DNA from: an uncultured Acidobacteriota bacterium
Lineage (GTDB): Bacteria; Acidobacteriota; Vicinamibacteria; Vicinamibacterales; UBA8438
DNA length: 5,671 nt
Direction of reading: 5' to 3'
Assembly: GCA_913043805.1 (NCBI GenBank)
Contig: CAJWMX010000217.1
Coordinates: 1 to 5,671 of the forward strand
In this document: positions 5,588-5,671 of the stretch, piece by piece
Numbering within the stretch: the stretch's first letter is position 1
How the letters are laid out: every line of letters starts with the position of its first letter
Notes under the pieces: generated by a model
Seen by the model: only the letters and a program-made list of their open reading frames with translations
What the model was told of the DNA's origin: nothing
Database searches by the model: none
Made by a program: the position numbers and the translations under genes

Positions 5588-5671
5588 ATGAGGTTCGGTA
5601 AGTTCCTTGCTGTCGCGCTTGGCATCCTTATCTTGGTGCCAGCCGCGGCCTCGGCCCAGAGCGCATTCGCG
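5588..5671 (+). CDS. Exported protein, N-terminal fragment (possibly TonB-dependent receptor)
   Basis: Only 28 codons are inside the window. They encode a clear Sec signal peptide: Arg2/Lys5 in the n-region, a hydrophobic core (FLAVALGILILVP) and an A-S-A cleavage site before Gln24. The visible mature start is QSAFA. In Acidobacteriota, TonB-dependent receptors with an N-terminal carboxypeptidase-regulatory-like domain often begin just after an AQS-type cleavage site, so this is one plausible identity. Nothing in the visible part proves it; any secreted or outer-membrane protein is possible. The strong SD, putative upstream promoter and leader hairpin suggest a well-expressed gene starting its own transcription unit. 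Confidence 0.8.
   Translation, partial: MRFGKFLAVALGILILVPAAASAQSAFA

Overview
This is a GC-rich bacterial window from a Gram-negative organism. It contains lipoprotein and Sec signal peptides, an outer-membrane beta-barrel and strong AGGAGG-type ribosome binding sites. A CRTAC1-like/VCBS protein, TPR lipoproteins, a TMTC-like membrane protein and a probable secreted receptor start sit together here. That combination recalls Acidobacteriota (Vicinamibacteria-like) or related soil and marine lineages, but the assignment is inference from gene content only.

Layout. From the left edge to about 2159, two minus-strand genes form a likely operon. A TPR-rich probable lipoprotein comes first (465-2159), followed after 23 bp by a CRTAC1-like lipoprotein with an FG-GAP/VCBS calcium loop, which runs off the window at position 1. 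A roughly 100-bp head-to-head gap separates them from a plus-strand gene (2262-3902). That gene encodes a polytopic TMTC-like GT-C-fold membrane protein with about four C-terminal TPRs. This gene and the next (minus strand, 4105-4839) converge on a 200-bp spacer holding a clear Rho-independent terminator for the minus-strand gene. The latter encodes a secreted, probably outer-membrane, beta-barrel protein with an excellent Shine-Dalgarno and a good sigma70-type promoter. A long gene-poor region of about 730 bp (4854-5587) follows, containing several inverted repeats and an AT-rich promoter-like island. At 5588 a new plus-strand exported protein begins and is cut by the window end; its N-terminus would suit a TonB-dependent receptor, but too little is visible to say.

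How the genes may work together. The TPR lipoprotein, the CRTAC1-like protein and the TMTC-like protein are all predicted to place their main soluble domains outside the cytoplasm. Eukaryotic TMTC proteins are O-mannosyltransferases acting on adhesion proteins, and CRTAC1 is an extracellular integrin-alpha-like propeller protein. The divergent cluster can therefore be read as a candidate envelope module that modifies or displays a surface propeller protein. This is a hypothesis, not something the sequence proves. No CRISPR array, transposase, rRNA or convincing tRNA was seen.
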